Assembly: GCF_002305855.1 (NCBI RefSeq)
Contig: NZ_CP022163.1
Span: 4,588,292 to 4,652,291 of the forward strand
Direction of reading: 5' to 3'
DNA: 64,000 nt
DNA from: Melittangium boletus DSM 14713
GTDB taxonomy: Bacteria; Myxococcota; Myxococcia; Myxococcales; Myxococcaceae
The notes below the pieces were generated by a model. The model was not told the DNA's origin. It did no database searches and saw only the letters and a list, made by a program, of their open reading frames with translations. Below, piece by piece: positions 37,769 through 45,608 of the stretch. Every line of letters starts with the position of its first letter. Position 1 is the stretch's first letter. Position numbers and translations under genes: made by a program.

Positions 37769-39428
37769 CGACGAACTTCCAGTCCTCGACATAGTTACCA
37801 ATGATGTATTTGGGGAACCCAGGATCCGCGCGGTAGTTGGCGAGATCATAGCGGATCTGCTGATTGCCCTTGAAGAAGTACGCCTGACCGCTTCCCCAAT
37901 ACATGGCGGCATCGAGGCGATCGAACGTCACGCCCACCCAGCGCTTGCTGAGGGGCTGGGGGTAGCCCTCGTCGACGCGGTTCTTCAAGGGGTTGAAGCG
38001 GACGTACTGGTTGCCCAGGAAGAAGTAGACCGTATCGTGTCCCGTCACCAACACCGCGTCGATGCGATCGAAGGGCACCCCCGGCCAGCCCTCGGAGATG
38101 AGCCGGGGGTAGCCGGCGTCCATCTGGCGGGTGTCGACGTCGAAGCGGATGAAGCGGTTGTGTCTGAAGATGAAGAGCTTCCTGTCCAGCTTCTCTCCGC
38201 TCGGGGACACCAGATCCTTTCCCCGGAAGGCGGTGTCGATCCGGTCGAACCCGTGTTCCTCCAGGTTCGGCATGAGGTCGGAAAGGGGTTGGGGGACCTG
38301 GGTCACCTTCTTGTCGCGGTCATAGCGGACGAACCAGCTCCCGCGCAGGAAGTAGATCTCCCGCCCCAGCTCGAACACCGCGGTGATGGGGTCGAACGAC
38401 ACCGACTCCTTGTAGGCCTCCATGAGGGCAGCGGCCTTGTTCGGATCCCGGACCAGGGTCCAGATTCCCGCCACGTCCAGCTCGATCACCTGGGGGTTCT
38501 TCGGGATTGTCTTCAACCACCCGTCATAGGCCTGCGCGTCGAGCGAGCTCATGGCCGCGAGCGACACCTCGTCGCCCCCCTTGCCGATGACGGTGCACTG
38601 CGAGCTGTTCTTGAGCTTCTCTCGGCTCGCCTCTCCCTTCATGTTGGAAGCGCTGTCCTGCCCGCCGAAGCTCGCCTTGATGCCCGCCTGGATATCCTCC
38701 TTGCTCAGGCTCGAGGACTTGAGCACGGTGAAGATCAGCGTGGACTTGCCCCCCACCCAGGCTCTCCGCACGTAGTGCGAGCCATAGCGGCCGAAGAACT
38801 CATCGTAGGCCCTGCGGTGTCTGTGCGAGAAGGGCGCGGGGATGGAAGGCTCGCGGATCTCCTCGATGCAATCACTCGGATCGGGAATGTAGACCGTCCA
38901 CAGCGGGACGAAGGAACTGCGCACGGCGTAGTAGGCGTCCTGCTCGGAGCGCAGCCGATTGTTCCAGCCACTGCTGGCACTGACGCTGAAGGGGGTGTTG
39001 CTGAGCGTGAGGCTCGCGTCCATGCTCATCTGCGTCTCGAAGCGGTCCCACGACTCCTCGATGAGCACCTGGTTGAGGGACTCGTTCATCGGGAACGGAG
39101 GGCTGTCATTGACCTCGTAGCCCACCGGCAGCGAATAGCTGTCCCGGGTTTCCTTGAAGCTGATGGGGCGGAATTCTTTCCTCCTGAAGAGGAGCTGAGC
39201 CAGGGAATAGGGTTGGTAGGGCCGCAGGTGGATGCCACGCCCCACGACTTCCAGCCCCGGAAGGGGGCGCGGCTCCTTGCTGGAAGTCTTGTGCCCGGCG
39301 GCGGTCTCCTGTTTGGCGGGAACGGGGAGCACTTCCGGGAGGGAGGGAGGAGTCGCGAGGTCGGCGCCGTCGCGCGCTCCTGCCTTGACGGGCGACTCGG
39401 GGTGGTCGGCGCGAGTGGTTTTTGGCAC
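37761..39428 (-). CDS. MACPF (perforin-like) protein with four hemopexin repeats
   Basis: 555 residues without a signal peptide. After a Pro/Lys-rich N-terminus (1-80), residues about 85-345 read as a membrane-attack-complex/perforin domain: signature RRAYDEFFGRYGSHYVRRAW, the GG hinge nearby, two Ser/Lys/Gly-rich stretches where the membrane-inserting helices lie, and YDGWLKTIPKNPQVIELDV. Four hemopexin repeats follow (about 355-545; each FDRIDAV then YFFxGNQYVRFN). MACPF proteins form ring pores; hemopexin blades usually bind a target. The start is GTG with AAGGAG seven bases upstream. Coupled DUF697 gene downstream. A killing or predation role is inference. Confidence 0.85.
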   Translation of the reverse strand: MPKTTRADHPESPVKAGARDGADLATPPSLPEVLPVPAKQETAAGHKTSSKEPRPLPGLEVVGRGIHLRPYQPYSLAQLLFRRKEFRPISFKETRDSYSLPVGYEVNDSPPFPMNESLNQVLIEESWDRFETQMSMDASLTLSNTPFSVSASSGWNNRLRSEQDAYYAVRSSFVPLWTVYIPDPSDCIEEIREPSIPAPFSHRHRRAYDEFFGRYGSHYVRRAWVGGKSTLIFTVLKSSSLSKEDIQAGIKASFGGQDSASNMKGEASREKLKNSSQCTVIGKGGDEVSLAAMSSLDAQAYDGWLKTIPKNPQVIELDVAGIWTLVRDPNKAAALMEAYKESVSFDPITAVFELGREIYFLRGSWFVRYDRDKKVTQVPQPLSDLMPNLEEHGFDRIDTAFRGKDLVSPSGEKLDRKLFIFRHNRFIRFDVDTRQMDAGYPRLISEGWPGVPFDRIDAVLVTGHDTVYFFLGNQYVRFNPLKNRVDEGYPQPLSKRWVGVTFDRLDAAMYWGSGQAYFFKGNQQIRYDLANYRADPGFPKYIIGNYVEDWKFVDD

Positions 39429-39540
39429 GGCAGCTCCTTGCGTGAGGGAATGGAGGAGTCTCGGCCCAAGGGTACGCGCGGCCAAGTCAGGTGAACAGCC
39501 CGCGGTTGAGTGGTGCGCACTTCTGTGGCAGCGTTTGTCA

Positions 39541-39690
39541 CGAGCGGAAGACGGCCGCATCGCCTATCGGATGAAGCGCCCGCTGCCGGACGGCACCACG
39601 CACCTGCTCTTCACCGGGCTGGAGTTTTTACGGCGTGTGGCGTCCCTGGTGCCTGCGCCTCGGGCAAACCTCACGAGGTTCCACGCCATC
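39541..39690 (+). mobile_element. IS91-family transposase core fragment
   Basis: In one frame: GRIAYRMKRPLPDGTTHLLF then LEFLRRVASLVPAPRANLTR, the central conserved block of IS91-family (Y2) transposases. Both ends of the gene are missing. Confidence 0.75.
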
Positions 39691-39846
39691 CCCATGGGAG
39701 GACTTCGCCCCCCGGGTCAGGAAGGAGCGCGTCGGCTGCTCCTATCGCAACATCGGGAACGGACGAAGAAGTCCAGCGAGCGCCTGGCTCCTCCTTTGTC
39801 CTCCACGGCATCTAAAGCATCAGGGGGTCGTGGGCGATTTTCGCAC

Positions 39847-40455
39847 TCAATCGAGTGCATCCAGGGAACCCAGCAGCCAGTTGCCGGGAGCGTTCGGATC
39901 CGAGCTCAGGTAGTACTCGACGATGGCCTGATGGAACTCCGAATGACTGAGCTCGCCGTCACCGTTCCGGTCGAGCCGCCTGAAGGCCTCGCCGGAGGTG
40001 GTCGGAGGGATTCCAAGCGCCTCGTACATCCGCACGTACTCCTCGCGCGAGAGGCTGCCATTGCCGTCGCGGTCAAGCGCGCCCAGCAACCCGTCGACGA
40101 TGCCGACCACGGCGATCTCGAAGTTCTTCGGAGCGATCACGACAGCATCCATGATGCGGATGAACTCCTGCTTCCCGATCCTCTCGCTGGCCTTGTCCTC
40201 ACGGGCATCCAGCAGGAGGGTCCACCAGTGCGGGAATCCCCTCTTCATCGCGCTCCTGTTCTTCTGATCATTCTCCTCCGCCACGGCGCTGAACAGCCCG
40301 GCCATCGTCTCGACATCGTCCTGGGTGACCCATCCATCGCCATTCTGGTCGAACCACTTGAATACGTGGTTGAACTTCCTGGCCTGCAAGTCCGTTTTCA
40401 CGAAGACACCTTTGGGGATTGAGGCTGAAGCCAGCCGTGGTTGCGCGAGTGCCAT
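39847..40455 (-). CDS. EF-hand calcium-binding protein (calexcitin-like)
   Basis: 202 residues with EF-hands DQNGDGWVTQDD (about 43-54), DRDGNGSLSREE and DRNGDGELSHSE in the second half; a fourth, degenerate hand (KASERIGKQEF) lies between. This four-hand layout is like the calexcitin/sarcoplasmic calcium-binding proteins found in actinomycetes and myxobacteria. No signal peptide, so a cytoplasmic calcium buffer or sensor is likely. The ATG at 40455 is used; the frame extends into a DUF2809 remnant. Confidence 0.88.
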   Translation of the reverse strand: MALAQPRLASASIPKGVFVKTDLQARKFNHVFKWFDQNGDGWVTQDDVETMAGLFSAVAEENDQKNRSAMKRGFPHWWTLLLDAREDKASERIGKQEFIRIMDAVVIAPKNFEIAVVGIVDGLLGALDRDGNGSLSREEYVRMYEALGIPPTTSGEAFRRLDRNGDGELSHSEFHQAIVEYYLSSDPNAPGNWLLGSLDALD

Positions 40456-40493
40456 CGTAATACGGATCCTCGAACGCCATTGGCCCCAGGCGT

Positions 40494-40662
40494 CGGCCGT
40501 ACACTGCGACGCATGCAGACCGATGCTCCGCACGCCGTCCCGCTCCCGCACGATCCTGGTGACCGCCCTGTCCATCTCTGTTACGCGGTGGGCGTGGTGC
40601 TCGGCGTGGGGGTCCTGTCGCGGGCCGCCACGAGGTCGAACGCGAAGGGCTCACCCTCGCGA
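40494..40662 (+). pseudogene. DUF2809 gene remnant (internal deletion)
   Basis: The start (ACTGCGACGCATGCAGACCG) and the end (YAVGVVLGVGVL then RAATRSNAKGSPS) both match the intact gene at 23741-24211, but about 300 bases in the middle are absent. The copy diverges by several substitutions, so the duplication is not very recent. Confidence 0.65.
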
Positions 40663-40663
40663 G

Positions 40664-41308
40664 TCAGGACGGCAGGCCGGCCTGGGGCACGTAGCCGGAG
40701 AAGCCGTGGTTCTGGAACGGGTCGCCGTAGATGGGCCCGGGGTTGGGCGCGACGACGACGCGCTGACCGCTCGCGATGGCCTGGGCCGCGTTGGGCGGCA
40801 GGCCCATGCCCAGGGTCTGCTCGACCTGGGCCGTGCTCATGTCCTGGACGCGCAGGTTGTCCTTCGTCTGTTGCAGGGCATCGCTGGTGATGATGGCGCC
40901 CTGGCTGTGCGCCGCCACGTGCACCGGCTGGCCGGACTGGGCGGCCTGGGCCACGTCGGGCACGAACCCGTTCGTGCCGTTGTGGACGCAGATGACATTG
41001 GCACCGGTCTGGTTGGCCAGTTGCCGCGCGGCCTTCGCCTGGTCCGGGCTGTTATCGGGATCGGCCGACACGCCCGGCACGCCCGTGGGCTGGGGTTCCT
41101 GGACGGGCCGCGCGCCCGGAGGCATGGGCGTGCTCGGAGCGGTGGTGCCGAAGCCCCGGGGCCGGATCGGGCGCGTAGTTGCCCGTGCCATGCAGGGCCG
41201 TGCCGAGGGCATCGAGCCCCCGTTGCGCCACGTGGGCCGTACCTCGCGCGGGGCCACCTTCGGCGCGGGAGGAGGCGGCGGGCGCGGCGTCAGGCGGTTG
41301 ATGGTCAT
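40664..41308 (-). CDS. Alpha/beta-hydrolase-like protein with Pro-rich N-terminus
   Basis: 214 residues. It starts MTINRLTPRPPPPPAPKV, a Pro-rich leader without signal peptide, then a linker, and a lipase-like core: NVICVHNGTNGFVPD and VHVAAHSQGAIITSDAL, with Ser in a HSQGA elbow. The final part (NPGPIYGDPF) resembles other secreted myxobacterial hydrolase-like proteins. Around 41150-41240 a neighbouring frame reads more naturally (VAQRGLDALGTALHGTG), hinting at two compensating frameshifts. No partner gene; placed in a row of possible effectors. Confidence 0.6.
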   Translation of the reverse strand: MTINRLTPRPPPPPAPKVAPREVRPTWRNGGSMPSARPCMARATTRPIRPRGFGTTAPSTPMPPGARPVQEPQPTGVPGVSADPDNSPDQAKAARQLANQTGANVICVHNGTNGFVPDVAQAAQSGQPVHVAAHSQGAIITSDALQQTKDNLRVQDMSTAQVEQTLGMGLPPNAAQAIASGQRVVVAPNPGPIYGDPFQNHGFSGYVPQAGLPS

Positions 41309-41383
41309 GGGGCTCGGCCTCGCGGAAATCGGAAACCGAGGGCCCGGTACAGCCCGCGTCCCCGGAAGGCTGGGAGCTCCCCC

Positions 41384-41452
41384 AGGCAGGAGAGGACACC
41401 GCGAGTGGACTTTCGCGCGCAGCTGCGCGGGACGTTCGCGTGGGACGTTGAG
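41384..41452 (+). mobile_element. IS91-like transposase C-terminal scrap
   Basis: RQERTPRVDFRAQLRGTFAW and WDVE, the same block as in the remnants at 28425 and 47902, then the match is lost. Confidence 0.55.
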
Positions 41453-41594
41453 CCTGCCCCGTTTTGGTGGTGTCCATGGAGTGAAGCCCGAGGCCGGGGA
41501 GGAGTGACTCCCTGCGTTCGCGGCGTGCCCGGAAACGCCAACCGCGCCCCCCAGGCGGCAGGGGACGCGGCTCGTGGTGTCGCCCCGACGAGGC

Positions 41595-42755
41595 TCAGAT
41601 GAAGAGCTTCTCGACCCAGGACTTCTCGGGCTGCACCACGTTGGCGGGCGAGGCCACGCCCGTGGCGCCGGCCAGGGAGGGACGCAGGCCCTCGGCGATG
41701 CTCGGCTTGATGTGGTGACGCAGGTCCACCGCCACGTCGCTCTTGAGGTACGTGCCCACGCCCGCCGCGGCGTTGACCTCCGCGGACTGCTTGAGGAAGC
41801 CATTCTCCAGGCCGAACTTGCCACCCGCCTGCGCCGCCGCGCCCGCCACCACGCCGCCCGTCACCGAGCCGTGCAGACGGCCCAGGTGCCCGCCGGCCGT
41901 GCCGTACGCGCCCGCCGTGGCGCCCGCGCCCACCTGGCCGGACACCATCGCCGTGGCCGTGCGCGGGTCCAGGCTGGCCACGCCCTCGGCGTACGCGGCG
42001 GCCGAGGCCCGGGCGTCGCCCTTGACGTAGCCACCCACGTGCCGGTTGAAGTCGTGGTTGGCGCTCGCCGTGACGCCCACGCCCGTCTCCGCCCTGGCCG
42101 TCATCGCGCCCGTGTAGACGTGGTCGTTGCGGTCGATGGACACGCCGGCCTGGGCCTGGCCCTTGAAGCTGTTGGCCTCGGCGGTGACCTGGCCGCTCGT
42201 CACGCCAAAGCGGCCCGCGTGCGCCTTCTGCCACTCGAGGGCGGCGTGGGGCCCCTGCACCTCGGCCTGGGCCGAGTAGTGGTGCACGCCCCCGCCGTTG
42301 TGGCTCGTCGTGGAGGCCTGCATGGAGCCCACGTTGCCGCTGAGCTTGCCGCCGCCGAAGGTGTCCTTCTGGAAGGGGCTGCCCGGCTTGTCCACGAGCA
42401 TGTTCTGGTGGGCGCCCGCGGGCGCGGTGAGCTTGTTGTCACCGCCGCTCACCGACAGCGACTCGCCCGAGGTCTTCTCCCAAGGGGTGTAGGAGGGGCC
42501 GCCCTCGGGCATGCCGGGGTGCTTGGGAGGCGTGCCCGTAGGGGCATTGGCGCCGGGCGCGTTGGCCAGCGGCGTGGCGCGGCCCAGGGGCTTGGGCTGG
42601 AAGGCCGCGGGGGAGGAGGCGCCGGGCGTGTTGGTCAGCGGCGTGGCGCGGCCCAGGGGCTTGGGCTGGAAGGCCGCGGGGGAGGAGGCCGGCGAGGAGG
42701 TGGGGGAGGCGGAGGGGCGCGGCGTGGAGCGGAACATCGAGGAAATGCGGGCCAT
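41595..42755 (-). CDS. Repeat-containing Ala/Gly-rich protein under a sigma-54 promoter
   Basis: 386 residues, unknown family. The N-terminus has two near-identical 23-residue units (FQPKPLGRATPLTN, FQPKPLGRATPLAN); the middle contains SGGDNKLTAPAGAHQNMLVD; the C-terminal half is a long Ala/Gly-rich region with a 20-odd residue rhythm (VSGQVGAGATAGAYGTAGGH), perhaps a repetitive beta or glycine-zipper fold. No signal peptide. GAGGAG precedes the ATG. It has a sigma-54 promoter and GTGAC palindromes like the two paralogues at 43688 and 45609, suggesting joint control. Confidence 0.7.
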   Translation of the reverse strand: MARISSMFRSTPRPSASPTSSPASSPAAFQPKPLGRATPLTNTPGASSPAAFQPKPLGRATPLANAPGANAPTGTPPKHPGMPEGGPSYTPWEKTSGESLSVSGGDNKLTAPAGAHQNMLVDKPGSPFQKDTFGGGKLSGNVGSMQASTTSHNGGGVHHYSAQAEVQGPHAALEWQKAHAGRFGVTSGQVTAEANSFKGQAQAGVSIDRNDHVYTGAMTARAETGVGVTASANHDFNRHVGGYVKGDARASAAAYAEGVASLDPRTATAMVSGQVGAGATAGAYGTAGGHLGRLHGSVTGGVVAGAAAQAGGKFGLENGFLKQSAEVNAAAGVGTYLKSDVAVDLRHHIKPSIAEGLRPSLAGATGVASPANVVQPEKSWVEKLFI

Positions 42756-42814
42756 GGGAGACTCCTCGGAAGGTGCGGCGGATGGGGTGGCGGTGCGGCG
42801 ATGTCTGGACCTAT

Positions 42815-42830
42815 TGCAGCCGACATGCCA
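42815..42830 (-). promoter_or_regulatory. Sigma-54 promoter
   Basis: Minus strand TGGCATGTCGGCTGCA: GG-N10-GC spacing is exact. It lies 60 bases upstream of the ATG at 42755. Confidence 0.7.
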
Positions 42831-42917
42831 GGCCTCTGTCGCCCCCTGTGGACAAGTCACCTCCCATGATTTCAAGGGGTTGGGAGAAAAGGGGGCGGGC
42901 GACAGTGTGGGACGCGT

Positions 42918-42953
42918 GGTGACTGAGGTCACCAGTGCCAACTGTTGTCACCA
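42918..42953. promoter_or_regulatory. GTGAC/GTCAC palindrome cluster
   Basis: GGTGACTGAGGTCACC (42918-42933) is an inverted repeat; a further half-site TTGTCACCAC follows at 42945. It stands about 90 bp upstream of the sigma-54 promoter at 42830 and shares the GGTGA/TCACC half-site with 43478 and 45399. Confidence 0.55.
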
Positions 42954-43029
42954 CACATCAGGTGCTCCACGAGGTCCCAGCGCGGGGCCACGCCCAGGCA
43001 GCGGGGAACGCGGGCTTCGTCATCGCGGG

Positions 43030-43375
43030 CGTTCAAGGGACCTCCTCGAGTTGCCGGCGCGGCTTCTCCTTCGCGCGCGACATGGGTCTTGAGCGTCCCC
43101 ACGAGGCAGTCGAGGACGACCGCCACCTCCTAATGGATCAGCTCGTTGGCGGAGGTGAGCACGAGCGCCGCGCGCTCGCGGGGCTTGAGCAGGGCGAGCG
43201 CCTTCTCCAGAGGGTGGCGCTCCAGGACGAAGTCCGGTGAGGCCAACGCGGTGCGCCCTTCCTTTAGGACAGGGGGCTCGGGAAGGAGCTCGCGACGGCC
43301 GCGGTCGCGGCTGAAGAAGACATCGCAGGCGATGCGATGGAGCCAGGAGGAGAACGTCGACCCGCCCCGATAGCG
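43030..43375 (-). pseudogene. ECF sigma factor remnant with in-frame stop
   Basis: The minus strand reads as the second half of an extracytoplasmic-function sigma factor: FSSWLHRIACDVFFSRDRGR (end of region 2) and, in region 4, PLEKALALLKPRERAALVLT, then a TAG (43130-43132) in LIH-stop-EVAVVLDC, followed by VGTLKTHVARE. The N-terminal half is missing. Confidence 0.65.
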
Positions 43376-43477
43376 CGGCGGACTCGCTCAGGAGCCGGCC
43401 ATCGTCTCGGGCGAGGTGTCGGCCAAGGGCCGCCGGGTGGTCGAGCGCCACCAGCCCCGGGCCCCCGGTGACTCCAC

Positions 43478-43490
43478 TCACCAGTGGTGA
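43478..43490. promoter_or_regulatory. TCACC-N3-GGTGA palindrome
   Basis: TCACCAGTGGTGA lies 110 bp upstream of the sigma-54 promoter at 43600; a GGTGACTC half-site stands just before it at 43467. An identical palindrome is in the same place at 45399-45411. Confidence 0.6.
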
Positions 43491-43599
43491 CTCGACTCCG
43501 CCCCGCGCCTGATGAGCCCCGTCACCAGCCGGGCGCCCCGACGTGCTCCCCCTTGCGCCAAACCCTTGAGAAGACGGGGGTTGTCCAGGAACCGAGGCC

Positions 43600-43615
43600 T
43601 GGCACGCGTGCTGCA
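43600..43615 (+). promoter_or_regulatory. Sigma-54 promoter
   Basis: TGGCACGCGTGCTGCA with GG-N10-GC, 73 bases before the ATG at 43688. It differs from the one at 45521 by one base. Confidence 0.8.
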
Positions 43616-43687
43616 CTAACGCTTTCCCGTCTCGGCGTCCTCACGAACCCCTTCTCTTCTCTCTCTCTTTCTTCCGGAGCACATGTC

Positions 43688-45196
43688 ATGGGCATCAAAC
43701 TCGGTGGTGCGAGCAACCTCTTCAAGGGCGGCAACAAGGTTCCGGATTTCAAGCCCAGCGCGCCCAAGCCGGACGCGAAGCCCCAGTTCTCGCCCCGTCC
43801 CGACATCAACGGCAACAAGCCGGGTGCCAAGCCGGACGCGAAGCCCCAGTTCTCGCCGCGCCCCGACATCAACGGCAACAAGCCGGGCCTGAATCGTCCC
43901 GGCTTCGACCCGGGCAACCTCCGCCCCAACATGCCGAACAACCCCATGTCCAACATGCCGGGCAGCCGGCTGGGTGGCGCGGTGGATGCCTTCGGCGGAG
44001 TTGCCCAGGGCATCGCCGGGCTGGCCGGGGCCGGCCTCGATATCGCCTCCACCGTCGGCATGATGGCCCCCCAGATGATGGGCCCCATGGGTCCGGGCCC
44101 GCAGATGATGCCGCCCCAGATGATGGGTCCGCAGATGATGGGTCCGCAGATGATGGGCCCCATGGGTCCGGGCCCGCAGATGATGCCGCCCCAGATGATG
44201 GGTCCGCAGATGATGCCGCCGATGATGGACCCGTTCGCCGGGGGCCTGCCGCCGGAGCTGGCCGGAGCGCCGATGATGGACCCGTTCGCCGGGGGCCTGC
44301 CGCCGGAGCTGGCCGGGGCGCCGATGATGGACCCCTTCTCGGGCGGCGGTATGCCCGCCGAGCTCGCCAACCCGGCACCCCGCGGCGCCCCGATCGAGTT
44401 CGAGAAGGCCCAGGGCAAGCCCGCCGAGCCGGCCGCGCCGCTCGCGGAGGACGGGACGCCCATTCCCCAGGCCACGGACAAGCGGCCGGAGGGCGACACG
44501 CGCTCGGCGAAGGACATTGTCAACGACACGCCCGCGCTGGCCAAGCTCGGCCGTCAGAAGGACATCAAGTTCGATGAGCTGTGCAAGCAGACCGGCGTGG
44601 ATCCCAAGCTCGACCTGAAGGACTCGAAGCAGAACCCCGACGCCGTCTACCGCCTGGCCAAGGTGCTGGAGTTCATCGACAGCTCGCAGATCTCCGACGG
44701 TGGCGAGCGCACGGGCAAGGTCAAGGGCGGCAAGGGTGACGGCAACATCGAGGGCATCACCAAGGACGGCGACGCCCGCCACGGCACCGAGGCCGGCATG
44801 GTCAAGGACTTCGCCGAGAAGGGCTACGCCTCCCTGGGCACGGATCACCGCCTGCCGACCACGTCCGACACCCACGTGAAGAAGGACGGCAGCAACAAGG
44901 ACAACTTCCAGTGGTTCGCCGGCGAGGCGGGCAAGCACCTGTGGTTCATGCCGGGCGTCAGCAACGTGCTGACTGGCATCGGCAACTCCGAGGGTGGCGC
45001 CGGGGGCGCGATCCTGGGCGGCCTGGGCGGCATGGTCCAGACCTGGAAGGGCGCCGCCGAGGGCCTGATTGGCGCGGTGGGGACGGGCAAGATCAACCCC
45101 GCCTCCGCGCTGCTGGGCGCCTACACGGGCGCGCTGGGCCAGACCGAGGCCGCTCCCCAGGAGGTGAAGGACCTCGTCAACATGCTGCCCTTCTGA
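43688..45196 (+). CDS. Repeat-rich unknown protein, paralogue 1
   Basis: 502 residues. Leader MGIKLGGASNLFKGGNKVP shared with paralogue 2; two copies of a 20-residue unit (KPDAKPQFSPRPDINGNKPG); a Gly/Ala-rich amphipathic segment (LGGAVDAFGGVAQGIAGLAG); a Met/Pro-rich tract (GPQMMGPMGPGPQMMPPQMM and repeats); two AGGLPPELAGAPMMDPF units; then a 250-residue globular C-terminus (KDIKFDELCKQTGVDPKLDL, KGDGNIEGITKDGDARHGTE) ending in a Gly-rich helix pair. No known domain and no signal peptide. GGAGC stands upstream of the start. Sigma-54 controlled by sequence; a terminator follows. Confidence 0.75.
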   Translation: MGIKLGGASNLFKGGNKVPDFKPSAPKPDAKPQFSPRPDINGNKPGAKPDAKPQFSPRPDINGNKPGLNRPGFDPGNLRPNMPNNPMSNMPGSRLGGAVDAFGGVAQGIAGLAGAGLDIASTVGMMAPQMMGPMGPGPQMMPPQMMGPQMMGPQMMGPMGPGPQMMPPQMMGPQMMPPMMDPFAGGLPPELAGAPMMDPFAGGLPPELAGAPMMDPFSGGGMPAELANPAPRGAPIEFEKAQGKPAEPAAPLAEDGTPIPQATDKRPEGDTRSAKDIVNDTPALAKLGRQKDIKFDELCKQTGVDPKLDLKDSKQNPDAVYRLAKVLEFIDSSQISDGGERTGKVKGGKGDGNIEGITKDGDARHGTEAGMVKDFAEKGYASLGTDHRLPTTSDTHVKKDGSNKDNFQWFAGEAGKHLWFMPGVSNVLTGIGNSEGGAGGAILGGLGGMVQTWKGAAEGLIGAVGTGKINPASALLGAYTGALGQTEAAPQEVKDLVNMLPF

Positions 45197-45217
45197 GCTG
45201 AGTCGCCGAGCTGATTC

Positions 45218-45255
45218 GAGAGGGTCCTCCAACACGGGGGGCCCTCTTTTCTTTT
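45218..45255 (+). terminator. Rho-independent terminator
   Basis: AGAGGGTCC and GGGGCCCTCT arms form a hairpin followed by TTTTCTTTT, starting 22 bases after the stop of paralogue 1. Confidence 0.8.
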
Positions 45256-45385
45256 GGGGCGTGTGCGCGCCGCTGGCGAGCGGCGGCGCTCCGGTCGACT
45301 CGAAGCACCACCTCGCCGAGGGTGCGCGGGCGGCCGCATCGCCATCCCTCCTGGAGGCGGGCCCGCGGATGGAGAGCGCCAGGCG

Positions 45386-45411
45386 CTGGTGACAGCGCTC
45401 ACCAGTGGTGA
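45386..45411. promoter_or_regulatory. Overlapping GTGAC palindromes
   Basis: CTGGTGA-N6-TCACCAG (45386-45405) overlaps TCACCAGTGGTGA (45399-45411). They lie about 110 bp upstream of the sigma-54 promoter at 45521, as in the region before paralogue 1. Confidence 0.6.
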
Positions 45412-45520
45412 CTCGGCTCCACCCCGCACCTGATGAGCCCCGTCACCATCCGGGTCTCCCGAGGCGCTACTTCCTGGGCCAACCCATGGAGAAGACTGGG
45501 TTTCTTGGAGGGCCGAGGCT

Positions 45521-45536
45521 TGGCACGCGCGCTGCA
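45521..45536 (+). promoter_or_regulatory. Sigma-54 promoter
   Basis: TGGCACGCGCGCTGCA, GG-N10-GC, 73 bases before the ATG at 45609; the spacing to the gene equals that of paralogue 1. Confidence 0.8.
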
Positions 45537-45608
45537 ATAACGCTTTCCCGTCTCGGCGTCCTCAAGCAAACCCCTTCTCTTCTCCCTCTTTCTTCCGGAG
45601 CACACGTC

